A stretch of 64,000 bases of DNA from Lapidilactobacillus bayanensis (GCF_003946695.1 NZ_RHOX01000001.1:1-64000); one strand, 5' to 3'; positions 43,748-56,651 are shown, counted from the first letter of the stretch. Notes: generated by a model not told the origin, from the letters alone. Numbers and translations are program-made.

Positions 43748-44536
43748 ATGGCAGTTTTATCAATGAAACAATTGCTCGAAGCCGGCGTTCATTTCGGTCA
43801 CCAAACTCGTCGTTGGAATCCAAAAATGAAGCCTTATATCTTTACAGAACGTAACGGTATCTATATCATCGACTTACAAAAGACAGTTAAGATGGTTGAT
43901 GATGCTTATAACTACGTTAAGGCCGTTTCTGAAGATGGTGGTGTCTTCTTGTTTGTTGGAACTAAGAAGCAAGCACAAGATGCTATTGAAGAAGAAGCTA
44001 CTCGCGCTGGTCAATTCTATGTTAACCATCGTTGGTTAGGTGGTACGTTGACTAACTGGAACACAATCCAAAGCCGTATCAAACGTCTTAAAGACATCAA
44101 GAAGATGTCAGAAGATGGCACATTCGATGTTCTTCCTAAGAAGGAAGTTGCCTTGCTTATCAAGGAACAAGAAAAGCTTGAGAAGTTCTTGGGTGGTATT
44201 AAAGATATGCCACGTATCCCTGATGTGATGTTCATCGTTGACCCACGTAAAGAGCGGATTGCAGTTAAAGAAGCACAAAAGCTTAACATTCCAATCGTTG
44301 CAATGGTTGATACTAACACTGATCCAGATGATATTGATGTTATCATTCCTTCAAACGATGACGCTATTCGTGCCGTACGTTTGATTACTGCTAAAATGGC
44401 TGATGCAGTCATTGAAGGCCGTCAAGGTGAAGATAACGTTGCTGCTGAAGAACAACAACCAGCTAAAGAAGATGGCGACGAATCAATCGAAGCAATTGCT
44501 GAGAAAGTTGAACAATCACCAGCTGATGCTGAATAA
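43748..44536 (+). CDS. rpsB: 30S ribosomal protein S2
   Basis: The 262-residue protein has the S2 signatures [20 protein letters not shown] and [11 protein letters not shown], with the conserved [11 protein letters not shown]. The C-terminal ~35 residues form an acidic Glu/Ala/Gln-rich tail ([15 protein letters not shown]), longer than in B. subtilis but common in LAB. AGGAGG precedes the ATG. It heads rpsB-tsf. Confidence 0.98.
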   Translation: MAVLSMKQLLEAGVHFGHQTRRWNPKMKPYIFTERNGIYIIDLQKTVKMVDDAYNYVKAVSEDGGVFLFVGTKKQAQDAIEEEATRAGQFYVNHRWLGGTLTNWNTIQSRIKRLKDIKKMSEDGTFDVLPKKEVALLIKEQEKLEKFLGGIKDMPRIPDVMFIVDPRKERIAVKEAQKLNIPIVAMVDTNTDPDDIDVIIPSNDDAIRAVRLITAKMADAVIEGRQGEDNVAAEEQQPAKEDGDESIEAIAEKVEQSPADAE

Positions 44537-44553
44537 TTAATTAATGACAATCA

Positions 44554-44599
44554 GAGAGTTTGTTGCAAAACTTGGTTTTGTCACAAACTCTTTCTTTAT
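44554..44599 (+). terminator. Attenuator-like hairpin between rpsB and tsf
   Basis: GAGTTTGT pairs with ACAAACTC, with inner CAAAAC/GTTTTG, followed by TTTCTTT. The imperfect T tract suggests partial termination that would set the rpsB to tsf ratio. Confidence 0.6.
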
Positions 44600-44619
44600 G
44601 TAATAAGAGCTAATAGATC

Positions 44620-44652
44620 TTGTTTAGTTAGTGTTGATGACCAACTAAACAA
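44620..44652 (+). promoter_or_regulatory. Hairpin in the tsf leader
   Basis: TTGTTTAGTT (44620-44629) pairs perfectly with AACTAAACAA (44643-44652), ending 9 bases before the tsf AGGAGG. It may protect the processed tsf mRNA or affect initiation. Confidence 0.45.
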
Positions 44653-44675
44653 ACAACAATTAGGAGGTTTTACTA

Positions 44676-45554
44676 ATGGCAAAAATTACTGCAGCCCAAG
44701 TTAAAGAGTTACGTGAAAAGACTAGCGTCGGCATGATGGACGCTAAGAAGGCCTTAGTCGCTGCTGATGGCGATATGGAAAAAGCAATTGACGTCTTGCG
44801 CGAAAAAGGCGTTGCTAAAGCCGCTAAAAAGAGCGATCGTGTTGCTGCTGAAGGTTTGGCACAAATTGCTGTCAACGGCAATGTTGCCGTTGTTGTTGAG
44901 GTTAACTCTGAAACAGACTTTGTTTCATCAAATGATAAATTCCAAGCCTTAGTTAACACAATTGCCACTGCAATTGCTGCTAACAAGCCTGCCGATGTTG
45001 ATGCCGCTTTAGCCTTAGATGTTGACGGTGAAACAATTCAAGAGAAGATTACCGGCTTAACTGCAATTATCGGTGAGAAGTTGACATTACGTCGCTTCAA
45101 GTTAATCGAAAAAACTGATAGCCAAGTTTTCGGCTCATATTTACACAATGGTGGTGCAATTGCTGCTGTTACGTTACTTGAAGGTGCTGATGAAGCAACG
45201 GCTCGTGATGTTGCAATGCACGTTGCAGCAATCAATCCTAGGTATGTTTCACGGCATGACGTTCCTCAATCAGTTCTTGATCACGAAACACAAGTATTGA
45301 CTGAAGAAACCAAAAATGAGGGTAAGCCAGAAAACATCGTTCCTAAGATCGTCGAAGGCCGTTTGAACAAGTTCTTATCTGAAATCAGCTTAGCTGACCA
45401 AGAATTTGTCAAAGATCCCGATCAAACTGTTGCCCAATTCGTAGCAAGCAAGGGCGGCAGGTTAGTTGATTTTGTTCGTTATGAAGTCGGCGAAGGTATC
45501 GAAAAGCAAGAAGATAACTTTGTTGAAGAAGTTATGAGTCAAATCAAAGACTAG
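44676..45554 (+). CDS. tsf: Elongation factor Ts
   Basis: The 292-residue nucleotide-exchange factor for EF-Tu has the N-terminal UBA-like [20 protein letters not shown] and [21 protein letters not shown], the [12 protein letters not shown] core motif, and [21 protein letters not shown] precedes the ATG. It follows rpsB after a hairpin region and ends at a clear terminator. Confidence 0.98.
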   Translation: MAKITAAQVKELREKTSVGMMDAKKALVAADGDMEKAIDVLREKGVAKAAKKSDRVAAEGLAQIAVNGNVAVVVEVNSETDFVSSNDKFQALVNTIATAIAANKPADVDAALALDVDGETIQEKITGLTAIIGEKLTLRRFKLIEKTDSQVFGSYLHNGGAIAAVTLLEGADEATARDVAMHVAAINPRYVSRHDVPQSVLDHETQVLTEETKNEGKPENIVPKIVEGRLNKFLSEISLADQEFVKDPDQTVAQFVASKGGRLVDFVRYEVGEGIEKQEDNFVEEVMSQIKD

Positions 45555-45562
45555 TCAAAATA

Positions 45563-45588
45563 AAAGGGTCATTTTTGGCCCTTTTTTT
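45563..45588 (+). terminator. tsf terminator
   Basis: AAAGGGTC pairs with GGCCCTTT around an ATTTTT loop, followed by T. Confidence 0.85.
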
Positions 45589-45652
45589 GTGCCTTGAAAT
45601 AGTCGAATGAGGACTTTAACGTGAAAATTACGTTATTTTTAGCCAAAAAACG

Positions 45653-45680
45653 TTGGTGGAAATCAAACATATGGTAGAAT
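45653..45680 (+). promoter_or_regulatory. pyrH promoter
   Basis: TTGGTG (45653-45658) and TAGAAT (45675-45680) are 16 bases apart, 30 bases before pyrH. Confidence 0.45.
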
Positions 45681-45709
45681 GATACTTAGCAAACAACGGA
45701 GGAACTAAT

Positions 45710-46438
45710 ATGACAAACGTAAAATATCATCGAGTTGTACTTAAATTAAGTGGTGAAGCATTAGCAGGTGACACTGGCTTCGGTATTCATCCCCCAGTAA
45801 TTAAAGAAATCGCTGCTCAAATCAAGCAAGTTCACGATTTGGGCGTTCAAATTGGCGTTGTTGTTGGCGGTGGCAATATTTGGCGTGGTGAAACTGGTGC
45901 AGAGTTAGGAATGGACCGGGCTCAAGCTGATTCAATGGGTATGTTGGCCACGATTATGAATGGTTTAGCTTTGCAAGATGGTTTGGAACATTTGGGTGTA
46001 GAGGTTCGTGTCCAAACTTCGATTGACATGCGTCAAGTTGCGGAACCTTATATTCGTCGCCGAGCGATTCATCACTTGGAAAAAGGCCGGGTCGTTATTT
46101 TTGCCGGTGGAACTGGCAATCCTTACTTCTCAACCGATTCTGCTGCCGCATTACGCGCCGCCGAAATCGATGCGGATGTGATTTTAATGGCGAAGAACAA
46201 TGTTGATGGTGTTTATAACGCTGATCCTAATAAAGATCCTAATGCTAAGAAGTTCGATGAATTAACACAGCTAGATATTATTAACAAGGGCTTGAAAGTT
46301 ATGGATTCAACAGCAAGTAGTTTGTCAATGGATAATAATATTCCTTTTGTTGTCTTTAATATGGCACAAAATGGCAATATCAAACGTGTTGTTGAAGGCG
46401 AAAAAATTGGTACCACAATTAGTGGAGGTAAGAAATAA
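45710..46438 (+). CDS. pyrH: UMP kinase
   Basis: The 242-residue hexameric amino-acid-kinase-fold enzyme phosphorylates UMP to UDP. Motifs are [36 protein letters not shown] (with Asp/Thr for substrate binding) and [17 protein letters not shown] precedes the ATG. Its stop overlaps the frr ATG by one base. Confidence 0.97.
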   Translation: MTNVKYHRVVLKLSGEALAGDTGFGIHPPVIKEIAAQIKQVHDLGVQIGVVVGGGNIWRGETGAELGMDRAQADSMGMLATIMNGLALQDGLEHLGVEVRVQTSIDMRQVAEPYIRRRAIHHLEKGRVVIFAGGTGNPYFSTDSAAALRAAEIDADVILMAKNNVDGVYNADPNKDPNAKKFDELTQLDIINKGLKVMDSTASSLSMDNNIPFVVFNMAQNGNIKRVVEGEKIGTTISGGKK

Positions 46439-46995
46439 TGGCTAATGAAATAATTGCTAAAGCACAAGAGAATATGATCAAGTCACAGGATTCTTTAAAA
46501 CGCGATCTATCAAATATTCGCGCTGGACGTGCTAATGCTAGCTTATTGAACAGAATTTCAGTTGATTATTATGGTGCACCGACACCATTGACGCAAATGG
46601 CCTCAGTTAATGTACCAGAACCGCGCGTTCTTTTAATCAAACCCTATGACAAAACGACCTTAAATGATATTGAGCGGGCGATTTTAGCGTCAGACTTAGG
46701 GTTAAATCCGGCTAATGATGGTGAGGTTATTCGCTTAGTCATTCCCCAATTAACTGGTGAACGTCGTCAAGAATTAGCCAAAGAAGTTGGCAAAGATGCC
46801 GAGAGTGCGAAAATTGCTGTGCGTAATATTCGCCGTGACGCTTTGGATGTCATTCGCAAGCAACAAAAGAATAGCGATCTTTCTGAAGACGAAATGCATG
46901 ATTTGGAAGGTCAGTTACAGAAGGTAACTGATCAGGCAATCAAGGAAGTCGATGCAATCGCCAAGACTAAGGAAACTGAAATTACTGAAGGGTAG
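46438..46995 (+). CDS. frr: Ribosome recycling factor
   Basis: The 185-residue two-domain protein splits post-termination ribosomes with EF-G. Conserved text includes [26 protein letters not shown] and [15 protein letters not shown], and the C-terminal helix-forming [19 protein letters not shown] lies before the ATG, which overlaps the pyrH stop (TAATG). Confidence 0.97.
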   Translation: MANEIIAKAQENMIKSQDSLKRDLSNIRAGRANASLLNRISVDYYGAPTPLTQMASVNVPEPRVLLIKPYDKTTLNDIERAILASDLGLNPANDGEVIRLVIPQLTGERRQELAKEVGKDAESAKIAVRNIRRDALDVIRKQQKNSDLSEDEMHDLEGQLQKVTDQAIKEVDAIAKTKETEITEG

Positions 46996-47731
46996 TGGCG
47001 TCGACTTGGTAGAAACAGAACGTGTGATTCCTCAGCATGTTGCCATCATTATGGACGGTAATGGACGTTGGGCGAAAGCTCATCACCGCCCGCGTGCTTT
47101 TGGGCATAAGGCGGGAATGAATAATGTTAAGACAATTACAAAAGTAGCGAGCAAACTAGGGGTCAAAGTCTTGACCCTTTATGCTTTTTCGACAGAAAAT
47201 TGGCGTCGACCGACAGATGAAGTGAATTATTTAATGCAATTGCCGATTGATTTCTTTAACACTTTTATTCCTGAATTAATGGCACAAAATGTTAAAGTTA
47301 ATGTCATGGGCTTTTTAGATGCGTTGCCGGAGAAAACTTTAGCCGTTACGAAAAAAGCAATGGCAGAAACGGCCCATAATACGGGAATGGTCTTAAACTT
47401 TGCTTTAAATTACGGTTCGCGTGCTGAAATCACTGCGGCAGTTCAGACGATTGCTACTGATGTCGCAGCTGGTGAATTGACGGTTGATCAAGTAACTGAT
47501 GATTTAATTTCGTCGCGTTTAATGACGGCTACACTCGGTGATTTTGCTGATCCGGATTTATTGATTAGAACGAGTGGCGAGTTACGCTTGTCTAATTTCT
47601 TGTTATGGCAAGTTGCTTACAGTGAATTTTTCTTTACTGATGTTCACTGGCCTGACTTTACTGAGAAAGAATTTGATCAGGCGATCGATTCATATAACCA
47701 TCGAGATCGGCGTTTTGGTGGCTTAAAATAA
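46952..47731 (+). CDS. uppS: Isoprenyl transferase (undecaprenyl diphosphate synthase)
   Basis: The cis-prenyltransferase makes the C55 lipid carrier for cell-wall synthesis. Catalytic Asp is in [13 protein letters not shown]; other motifs are [21 protein letters not shown] and a C-terminal [15 protein letters not shown]. Two starts are possible: ATG 46952 with AAGGA 5 bases upstream, overlapping frr by 44 bases (259 residues), or TTG 47006 without a strong site (241 residues). I keep the longer form. The residues before IPQHVA are not conserved in the family, so they do not decide it. Confidence 0.93.
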   Translation: MQSPRLRKLKLLKGSGVDLVETERVIPQHVAIIMDGNGRWAKAHHRPRAFGHKAGMNNVKTITKVASKLGVKVLTLYAFSTENWRRPTDEVNYLMQLPIDFFNTFIPELMAQNVKVNVMGFLDALPEKTLAVTKKAMAETAHNTGMVLNFALNYGSRAEITAAVQTIATDVAAGELTVDQVTDDLISSRLMTATLGDFADPDLLIRTSGELRLSNFLLWQVAYSEFFFTDVHWPDFTEKEFDQAIDSYNHRDRRFGGLK

Positions 47732-47756
47732 TGGTTAGGAAGCTGAGGTTCATTTT

Positions 47757-48551
47757 ATGAGACAACGAGTAATTACGGCGGTTGTCGCCTTACTGATTTT
47801 TATCCCCATCATCTTATTAGGTGGTATTTGGCTCGATATTGCAGCAATTGTATTGGCTTTAATTGGTTTGTCCGAAATGTTTATTATGCGCAAACGAATC
47901 ATTGTCGCACCTGATTTCTTCATTTCTTGTTTAGGTATCACGGCGCTAGTTTTACCTGATGGCTTCTTTACGAATTTACCATCTTACTTAACTCGTTTCG
48001 ATATTTTTGCCATTACGGTTGCTTTGTTATTGTTAGTAACCGTGACATCTAAGAACAAAACCAACGTTGATGATATCGGGATAAACACGTTGGCCATGGT
48101 CTATATTGGCAACGGTTTTCATTCTTTGATCGCGGTTCGTGGCACGGAAAATGGCTTAGCGTTGTTAGGCTATATTCTCGTGGTAATCTGGGCGACGGAT
48201 ATTGGTGCTTATCAATTCGGACGTTCTTTCGGGAAGCATAAACTTTGGCCAGTCATCAGTCCGAATAAAACTTGGGAAGGTAGTATTGGGGGAACATTAA
48301 GTGCGTTAGTTTGTGCGATTATTTATTTGCATTTCTTCCCAGTTGGCTATGCACATACCGCTTATATGATTATGATTACCTTGCTATTCTCAATCAGCGG
48401 TCAATTAGGCGACTTAGTTGAATCGGCTTATAAACGTTACTATGGTGTCAAAGATTCTGGTAAGATTTTACCAGGACATGGTGGTATCTTAGATCGATTT
48501 GATAGCTTATTATTTGTCTTACCAATGTTGCATTGGTTTGGCTTACTCTAA
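47757..48551 (+). CDS. cdsA: Phosphatidate cytidylyltransferase
   Basis: The 264-residue polytopic membrane enzyme makes CDP-diacylglycerol. The family signature near the C-terminus is present (SPNKTWEGSIGG, then GDLVESAYKRYYGVKDSGK, PGHGGILDRFDS). About eight membrane helices are predicted. It lies between uppS and rseP; the dxr gene found here in Bacillus is missing. Confidence 0.96.
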   Translation: MRQRVITAVVALLIFIPIILLGGIWLDIAAIVLALIGLSEMFIMRKRIIVAPDFFISCLGITALVLPDGFFTNLPSYLTRFDIFAITVALLLLVTVTSKNKTNVDDIGINTLAMVYIGNGFHSLIAVRGTENGLALLGYILVVIWATDIGAYQFGRSFGKHKLWPVISPNKTWEGSIGGTLSALVCAIIYLHFFPVGYAHTAYMIMITLLFSISGQLGDLVESAYKRYYGVKDSGKILPGHGGILDRFDSLLFVLPMLHWFGLL

Positions 48552-48566
48552 TTAAGGAGAAACCAT

Positions 48567-49835
48567 TTGAAAGCAGTTATTTCGTTCCTAATTATTTTTA
48601 GTATTTTAGTTGTCTTTCATGAATTTGGACATTACATTGTCGCACGCAAGTCGGGAATTTTGGTGCGTGAATTTGCCATTGGTTTTGGACCGAAGATGGT
48701 TAGTTGGCGTCGTCATCATACAACGTTTACCATTCGTTGGCTGCCGATTGGCGGTTACGTGCGGATGGCCGGTGCAGAAGACGATGATTCCACAATTGAA
48801 CCAGGAACAATGGGGACGCTCCAAGTTAATGCTGCTGGTGTTGTCAACAGAATTGATATTAGCGAGCACAATAACAGTTTATCGGGTATTCCAATTCAAA
48901 TCGCTAAGGCCGATTTAGTTGATGCCTTAACAATTACTGGTAATGAGAATGCTGATCCTGATCAAGCACGAACGTTTAAAGTTGATCACGACGCGTTGAT
49001 TATTGAAACTGATGGGACGGAAGTACAAATTGCCCCTCGCGATGTACAATTTCAATCTGTTTCTGTTGGTAAACGGATTTTAACGAACTTCGCCGGCCCA
49101 TTTAATAACTTCTTACTGGCTATCGTTGGGTTTATGATTGTCGCTTTTTTGCAAGGCGGGGTCTTATCGACTAAGAATGTCATTGGTAGTGTGCAACCTG
49201 ATTCTGTTGCTGCCAAGGCCGGGTTAAAGACTAATGATCAAATTACCAAGGTTGGTTCAAAGAAGACGACTGATTGGACAACGTTAGTTAGTGCGTTGCA
49301 AGCTAAATATGGTCAAGAGACAACATTGGCTGTTAAACGCGGGTCTAAAGATTTTACCGTCAAGCTAACACCTAAAACCGTTAAGACAAATGGTCAGAAA
49401 TATGGACAAATTGGGATTACGAATCAAGTTGACCATAGTGTGTTAGGTAAAATCAAATACGGGTTCACGACAACTTGGTCAACTGGCCAACAAATACTAA
49501 AAGTGTTGGGTTCTTTCTTCACAGGTGGTTTTAGCTTGAATAAATTATCTGGTCCGGTGGGAATTTATAAGGGAACTTCAGAAGTTGTTAATGCTGGGTT
49601 TACTAATATTGTTTGGTTCTTAGCAATGTTGTCTGTCAATCTCGGTCTCGTCAACTTGGTACCAATCCCTGGTCTAGATGGCGGCAAAATCCTGTTGAAT
49701 CTCGTCGAAGTCATCCGGCGCAAACCAATTCCGGTTGAAAAAGAGGGCATCATTACGTTAATCGGTGCCGGATTCTTGTTGTTACTCTTCATCGCCGTCA
49801 CTTGGAACGATATTTCTCGCTACTTTTTTAAATAA
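48567..49835 (+). CDS. rseP: RIP metalloprotease RseP/RasP
   Basis: The 422-residue site-2 protease cleaves membrane-embedded substrates such as anti-sigma factors and signal-peptide remnants. H18-E-F-G-H22 in the first helix and the C-terminal NLVPIPGLDGGK provide the metal ligands; a PDZ domain (about 200-280, GSVQPDSVAAKAGLK) lies between. The start is TTG 48567 with AAGGAGA 6 bases upstream. Confidence 0.96.
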   Translation: MKAVISFLIIFSILVVFHEFGHYIVARKSGILVREFAIGFGPKMVSWRRHHTTFTIRWLPIGGYVRMAGAEDDDSTIEPGTMGTLQVNAAGVVNRIDISEHNNSLSGIPIQIAKADLVDALTITGNENADPDQARTFKVDHDALIIETDGTEVQIAPRDVQFQSVSVGKRILTNFAGPFNNFLLAIVGFMIVAFLQGGVLSTKNVIGSVQPDSVAAKAGLKTNDQITKVGSKKTTDWTTLVSALQAKYGQETTLAVKRGSKDFTVKLTPKTVKTNGQKYGQIGITNQVDHSVLGKIKYGFTTTWSTGQQILKVLGSFFTGGFSLNKLSGPVGIYKGTSEVVNAGFTNIVWFLAMLSVNLGLVNLVPIPGLDGGKILLNLVEVIRRKPIPVEKEGIITLIGAGFLLLLFIAVTWNDISRYFFK

Positions 49836-51578
<1,743 letters not shown>

Positions 51579-51596
51579 TTAAATGGTTCGTTAAAG

Positions 51597-51628
51597 AAAG
51601 AACCGGGATTTTTTGTCCCAGTTCTTTT
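51597..51628 (+). terminator. proS terminator
   Basis: AAAGAACCGGGA pairs with TCCCAGTTCTTT (one mismatch) around a T-rich loop, followed by T. Confidence 0.75.
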
Positions 51629-51687
51629 AGTATTTAGTCCGGATCATGTTGCAGATCAACAGTGATTTAGTTTAAAGAGGGATTTTT

Positions 51688-54600
51688 TTGGCGGAAGAAA
51701 ATTTATTAGAAAAGCTTTTAGAGCAGATTCAGTGGCCGAAGAGTCAGCAAGATTATTTCCAAGATGCCGAATTGTCAGAACTAGTTGTCCATCAAGTCTC
51801 ACAAAGTTGGACCTTTAAGATTAAAATTGCCCAGATTTTACCGTTTGCAATTTATAATCAGTTTTTGCAGCAATTAAATCAGACGTTTACTGGAATTGCA
51901 ACGGTTAATCTGGTGCTAACTGCAGTTAACGCTGATTTTAATGCGACTGATTTACAGGCTTATTGGCATTCGGTCGTTCAAGACACCGGGATTAAGTCGC
52001 CAATGATTGTTGAAGTTTGTGCCAATCAGTCCCCAGAATTGGCAGATGGCTTAATCTTCTTAAACGTTGATAACGAGATTGTCAAAAGTTTCATGGTCAA
52101 ACAGGCACTCGGCCCGATTGAGGAAGCTTATCAACGCGCTGGTTTTCCTAAGCTAGACTTTCGAATCAATGTGGATGAATCGCAAGTTCAAGAGAAGATC
52201 AAAGACTTGAAAGCACATCAAGCTCAGCATGAGCAACAATTTGCCCAGCAGGCGGCTAAACAACAAGAACAGAAACAATTGAATCAAGCCGCCAAAGCCG
52301 ATGCAGTTATTCCCGATGGTCCGCTGACAATTGGTGGCCAATTGAAACCCAAGACTGACATGATCACGTTAGACAAGATTGAACAAGAAGAGCGTTCTGT
52401 CTATGTCCAGGGATATGTCTTTGACACTGAAGTTAAAACCTTTAATTCTGGTCGTTCGTTGTTGACACTGAAGATCACTGATTATACGTCATCAATGATT
52501 GTTAAACGGTTCTCTCGAAAAAATGGTGAAGATACACCGTTATTTGAGCAATTCCACAAAGGAATGTGGGTCCGCGTTCAAGGGAGCGTTCAAAACGATA
52601 CGTTCACTCATGAATTAACCTTAAACGCTAATGAAGTTGAAGAGTTCAATCATCCAGAACCACAAGATAGTTATCAAGGCGAGCAGAAGCGCGTCGAGCT
52701 ACATTTGCACACCAATATGAGTCAAATGGACGCCACTAATGCAATCGGTGATTTTGCGAAGCGTGCTAAGTCTTGGGGAATGACTGCTTTGGCGTTAACG
52801 GATCATGTTGGCGCCCAGTCATTTCCGGATGCCAATGCTGCCAGTCAAAAGTTTGGCCTAAAATTAATTTACGGTGTTGAAGTCAATTTAGTTGATGACG
52901 GTAATCAAGTTGCCTATAACTTACGCGACGAAAATGCGGTTGATGCCGAATATGTAATTTTTGATGTGGAAACAACTGGTTTGTCAGCTGTTTACGATAC
53001 CATTATTGAACTTGGCGCGGTTAAAATGAAAGACGGTCAAGTCGTGGACCGCTTTGATGAGTTCATTAACCCGGGGCATCCCTTGTCAGCAACGACAATC
53101 AATTTAACGAATATCACTGATGACATGGTGCAGTCTGGTGGTAGTGAAACTGAAATTATTAATAAGTTTATCGAATTCACTGGCGAAGCCGATATTGTTG
53201 GTCATAACGTCACGTTTGATATCGGCTTCTTAAACGCAGCCTTAGGTCGAATGGGGCATGGCGCTGTGCATAGCCCGGTGATTGATACCTTGGAAATGTC
53301 ACGCTTGCTTCATCCGGAGAATACGAATCATAAGTTGGATACCTTGGCGAAACGTTACAACATTGTATTGGAACATCATCACCGCGCCGATGCTGATGCT
53401 GAAGCAACTGGCTTGTTGTACTATGCGTTGCTCAAAGAATTTAATGAGCGGTTTAACACAACAAACATTTCTGAATTGAATGATCATGTCGGTGGCGGTA
53501 ACGCTTATCGGTTGTCGCGACCTCATCATGCAATTTTGTTAGCGGAAACTCAGGCTGGTTTGAAGAATCTCTTTAAAATCATTTCGGGATCGATGGTTGA
53601 TTATTTCTACCGGATTGCGCGGGTACCACGCTCGCTGTTGAACCAATATCGTGAAGGTATTTTAGTTGGCTCCGCTTGTTCATCTGGTGAGGTCTTCACA
53701 GCGATGATGCAAAAAGGCTACGAAGAGGCGCGACAAAAAGCGCAGTTCTATGATTATTTGGAAATTATGCCGAAAGCCATTTACCAGCCGTTGATTCAGC
53801 GTGAATTGATTAACGATGACCAAGCTCTAGAAGACATTATTCAAAATATCGTTAAACTGGGTGAAGATTTGAATAAACCAGTGGTTGCCACTGGTGATGT
53901 TCATTATTTAGACCCACATGATGCCATTTATCGGGAAATTCTCATTCGTGCTGATAAAGGTAATCCGTTGAATCGCCAAGTCTTGCCTGACGCCCATTTC
54001 CGTTCGACTGGGGAAATGCTGACAGATTTTGCTTTCCTCGGTGAAGAGAAGGCGCTAGAAGTCGTCGTGACAAACACCAACAAAATTGCTGAGATGATTG
54101 ACGATGGCATTACCCCAGTCAAAGATAAGTTATACACGCCTAAGATGCCGGGTGCCGAAGAGGAAATTCGCTCTTTAGCAATGAATAAGGCTTACGAATT
54201 ATATGGTAATCCACTGCCCAGGATTGTTGATGAACGTTTACAAAAAGAGTTGAAGTCAGTAATTGGGAATGGTTTCTCGGTCATTTATTTAATCGCCCAA
54301 AAGTTAGTATTTAAGAGTAATAAAGATGGTTATTTAGTTGGTTCGCGGGGATCGGTCGGCTCTAGTTTAGTTGCCACCATGACCGGTATCACCGAGGTCA
54401 ATCCTTTACCACCGCATTATCGTTGTCCCAAGTGTCAGTACAGTGAATTTTATACAAAGGGTGAGTATGGTTCGGGTTTTGACTTACCGGATAAAGTTTG
54501 CCCAAATTGTGGTACTGATTTAGTTAAAGATGGTCACGATATTCCTTTCGAAACGTTCTTGGGCTTTAAGGGTGATAAGGTACCGGATATCGATCTGAAC

Positions 54601-56022
54601 TTCTCTGGCGACTATCAGCCGATTGCCCATAACTATACAAAGGTCTTATTCGGGGAACAGTATGTTTTCCGAGCTGGTACGATTGGTACGGTTGCTGATC
54701 GGACTGCTTATGGTTACGTGATGCACTATGAAGAGGTTAATAACACGCAGTTACGTGGTGCTGAAGTGGATCGTTTAGCTGCCGGTGCAACTGGGGTTAA
54801 ACGCACCACTGGGCAACATCCGGCCGGAATTATCGTTGTCCCTAATTACATGGATATTTATGACTTTACACCAATTCAATTTCCCGCTGATAAAACTGAT
54901 GCAGCCTGGAAAACGACACATTTTGATTTCCACTCGATCCATGATAACATTTTGAAAATTGATATTCTGGGGCATGATGATCCGACGATGATCCGGATGT
55001 TACAAGATTTATCCGGAATTGATCCTGTTACCATTCCAACTGATGATCCGGGGGTAATGGCCCTATTCTCAGGAACGGATTCTCTGGGCGTGACCCCAGA
55101 ACAGATTAATTCCAAGACGGGGACGTTAGGTGTTCCAGAATTTGGCACGGCTTTTGTCCGCGGCATGCTGGAAGAAACCCACCCTTCAACCTTTGCCGAA
55201 TTATTGCAGATTTCTGGTTTGTCTCACGGGACAGATGTTTGGTTGGGTAATGCTGAAGAAATGATTAATCAAGGGATTGTGACGCTGAAAGATGTCATTG
55301 GTTGTCGTGATAATATCATGATGGATTTAATTCACTGGGGTGTTGATTCCCAATTAAGTTTCCAGATCATGGAGAGTGTGCGTAAAGGTAAAGGGATACG
55401 TGATGAATGGCAGGAAGTCTTACGTGGCAATGAACAAGTGCCAGATTGGTATATTGATTCTTGCTTGAAGATTAAGTATATGTTCCCGAAGGCTCATGCG
55501 ACAGCTTATATTTTAATGGCCTTACGGATTGCTTACTTTAAAGTTTACTTCCCAATCATTTATTACACGGCTTACTTCAGTGTTCGTGCTGATGATTTTG
55601 ATTTAGTCGCCATGGCTCATGGCAAAGAGGCCGTTAAAGCGCGTATTAAAGCGCTGAACGATGAGATCAATGAAAAAGGCAAAGGCCGTGCCGTTAAACA
55701 AGCAAACTTAGTGACTGTCTTGGAATTAGCTAATGAATGTTTGGAACGAGGAATCGAAATTAAGATGGTTGATATTGAGAAGTCTGACTCTGATAACTTC
55801 CAAATTCTTGATGATCATTCGATTCTAGCACCATTTAATGCAATTCCAGGTTTAGGCGCCAACGTTGCCAAACAAATCGTTGCGGCTCGTGCTGAACGAC
55901 CATTCTTATCTAAAGAAGATTTGGCGACACGCGGTAAAGTTTCGAAGACAATTATTGATTATATGACAGTCAACGGCGTTTTAGATGATTTACCCGATGA
56001 GAATCAATTATCTTTATTTTAA
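51688..56022 (+). CDS. polC: DNA polymerase III alpha subunit, gram-positive PolC
   Basis: The 1444-residue replicative polymerase contains an N-terminal domain, an OB-fold (about 235-330), and a PHP domain ([16 protein letters not shown] at ~335) interrupted by the DnaQ-like proofreading exonuclease (FDVETTGL at ~426, then [11 protein letters not shown] and [11 protein letters not shown]). A CPKC...CPNC zinc-binding segment near 910 and the polymerase core with [12 protein letters not shown] follow. The start is TTG 51688 after AAAGAGGGA. It has the normal length for the family. Confidence 0.98.
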   Translation: MAEENLLEKLLEQIQWPKSQQDYFQDAELSELVVHQVSQSWTFKIKIAQILPFAIYNQFLQQLNQTFTGIATVNLVLTAVNADFNATDLQAYWHSVVQDTGIKSPMIVEVCANQSPELADGLIFLNVDNEIVKSFMVKQALGPIEEAYQRAGFPKLDFRINVDESQVQEKIKDLKAHQAQHEQQFAQQAAKQQEQKQLNQAAKADAVIPDGPLTIGGQLKPKTDMITLDKIEQEERSVYVQGYVFDTEVKTFNSGRSLLTLKITDYTSSMIVKRFSRKNGEDTPLFEQFHKGMWVRVQGSVQNDTFTHELTLNANEVEEFNHPEPQDSYQGEQKRVELHLHTNMSQMDATNAIGDFAKRAKSWGMTALALTDHVGAQSFPDANAASQKFGLKLIYGVEVNLVDDGNQVAYNLRDENAVDAEYVIFDVETTGLSAVYDTIIELGAVKMKDGQVVDRFDEFINPGHPLSATTINLTNITDDMVQSGGSETEIINKFIEFTGEADIVGHNVTFDIGFLNAALGRMGHGAVHSPVIDTLEMSRLLHPENTNHKLDTLAKRYNIVLEHHHRADADAEATGLLYYALLKEFNERFNTTNISELNDHVGGGNAYRLSRPHHAILLAETQAGLKNLFKIISGSMVDYFYRIARVPRSLLNQYREGILVGSACSSGEVFTAMMQKGYEEARQKAQFYDYLEIMPKAIYQPLIQRELINDDQALEDIIQNIVKLGEDLNKPVVATGDVHYLDPHDAIYREILIRADKGNPLNRQVLPDAHFRSTGEMLTDFAFLGEEKALEVVVTNTNKIAEMIDDGITPVKDKLYTPKMPGAEEEIRSLAMNKAYELYGNPLPRIVDERLQKELKSVIGNGFSVIYLIAQKLVFKSNKDGYLVGSRGSVGSSLVATMTGITEVNPLPPHYRCPKCQYSEFYTKGEYGSGFDLPDKVCPNCGTDLVKDGHDIPFETFLGFKGDKVPDIDLNFSGDYQPIAHNYTKVLFGEQYVFRAGTIGTVADRTAYGYVMHYEEVNNTQLRGAEVDRLAAGATGVKRTTGQHPAGIIVVPNYMDIYDFTPIQFPADKTDAAWKTTHFDFHSIHDNILKIDILGHDDPTMIRMLQDLSGIDPVTIPTDDPGVMALFSGTDSLGVTPEQINSKTGTLGVPEFGTAFVRGMLEETHPSTFAELLQISGLSHGTDVWLGNAEEMINQGIVTLKDVIGCRDNIMMDLIHWGVDSQLSFQIMESVRKGKGIRDEWQEVLRGNEQVPDWYIDSCLKIKYMFPKAHATAYILMALRIAYFKVYFPIIYYTAYFSVRADDFDLVAMAHGKEAVKARIKALNDEINEKGKGRAVKQANLVTVLELANECLERGIEIKMVDIEKSDSDNFQILDDHSILAPFNAIPGLGANVAKQIVAARAERPFLSKEDLATRGKVSKTIIDYMTVNGVLDDLPDENQLSLF

Positions 56023-56052
56023 TCTGCTGTTGCTAAGCCGGTTAGCCTTGAC

Positions 56053-56081
56053 TTGGCAAAGGGTGGCAAAGATGTTATAAT
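56053..56081 (+). promoter_or_regulatory. Promoter of the rimP-nusA-infB operon
   Basis: TTGGCA (56053-56058) and the perfect TATAAT (56076-56081) are exactly 17 bases apart. The predicted start, near 56088, lies just before a complete terminator hairpin. Confidence 0.8.
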
Positions 56082-56099
56082 GACAATAAGAATTGGTTT

Positions 56100-56126
56100 G
56101 AGTGAGCAGAAATGCTCACTCTTTTT
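56100..56126 (+). terminator. Promoter-proximal terminator/attenuator in the rimP leader
   Basis: GAGTGAGCA (56100-56108), loop GAAA, TGCTCACTC (56113-56121), then five T. It stands between the promoter and rimP, only about 12 bases after the predicted start. It may also end polC transcripts. Confidence 0.85.
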
Positions 56127-56157
56127 ATTGGCCGATTTACTGAAGGGAGGTTTGGTT

Positions 56158-56631
56158 TTGAGTTCAGTCATTGAAACCGTTCGAGAGCTGGTCATGCCGA
56201 TTCTCAATACTAACCATTTTCAACTAGTCGATTTAGAATATGTTAAAGAGGGACAAAGTTGGTTCCTGCGCGTTTATATTGATAAACCAGGTGGTATCAA
56301 CATCGAAGAATGTGCGTTAGTTAGTGATCTGTTAGGCGAACAGTTGGATCAGGCTGATCCTGACCCAATTCCACAAGCCTACGTGTTGGAAGTATCCTCA
56401 CCAGGTGCAGAACGGTCGTTAAAAAATGAAGCGGATTATCAAACTGCTATTAACCAATATATTCACGTTTCACTGTATGCGGCGATTGCTAAGAAGAAAT
56501 TCTACGAAGGATATTTACGGCAGCTTTCTGCTGATGAACTAACTTTGGATTATAAGGACAAAGGTCGCCTTAAACAGATTACAATTCCACGCAAAAACGT
56601 TGCCAAAGCGCGATTAGCAATTGAATTTTAG
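56158..56631 (+). CDS. rimP: Ribosome maturation factor RimP
   Basis: The 157-residue protein assists 30S assembly. Typical text is [33 protein letters not shown] and [13 protein letters not shown], followed by a C-terminal Sm-like barrel. GAAGGGAGG 7 bases before the TTG at 56158 sets the start; longer frames beginning at 56053 would run through the promoter and terminator. It heads the rimP-nusA-rnpM-ylxQ-infB-rbfA operon. Confidence 0.93.
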   Translation: MSSVIETVRELVMPILNTNHFQLVDLEYVKEGQSWFLRVYIDKPGGINIEECALVSDLLGEQLDQADPDPIPQAYVLEVSSPGAERSLKNEADYQTAINQYIHVSLYAAIAKKKFYEGYLRQLSADELTLDYKDKGRLKQITIPRKNVAKARLAIEF

Positions 56632-56651
56632 AATTGAGAAGGGAACACGTC

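Noticed and set aside
56053-56157. Longer N-terminus for RimP from an ATG at 56053
   Set aside because: It would translate through the -10 box and the terminator hairpin; the TTG at 56158 has a strong RBS and matches the family start.
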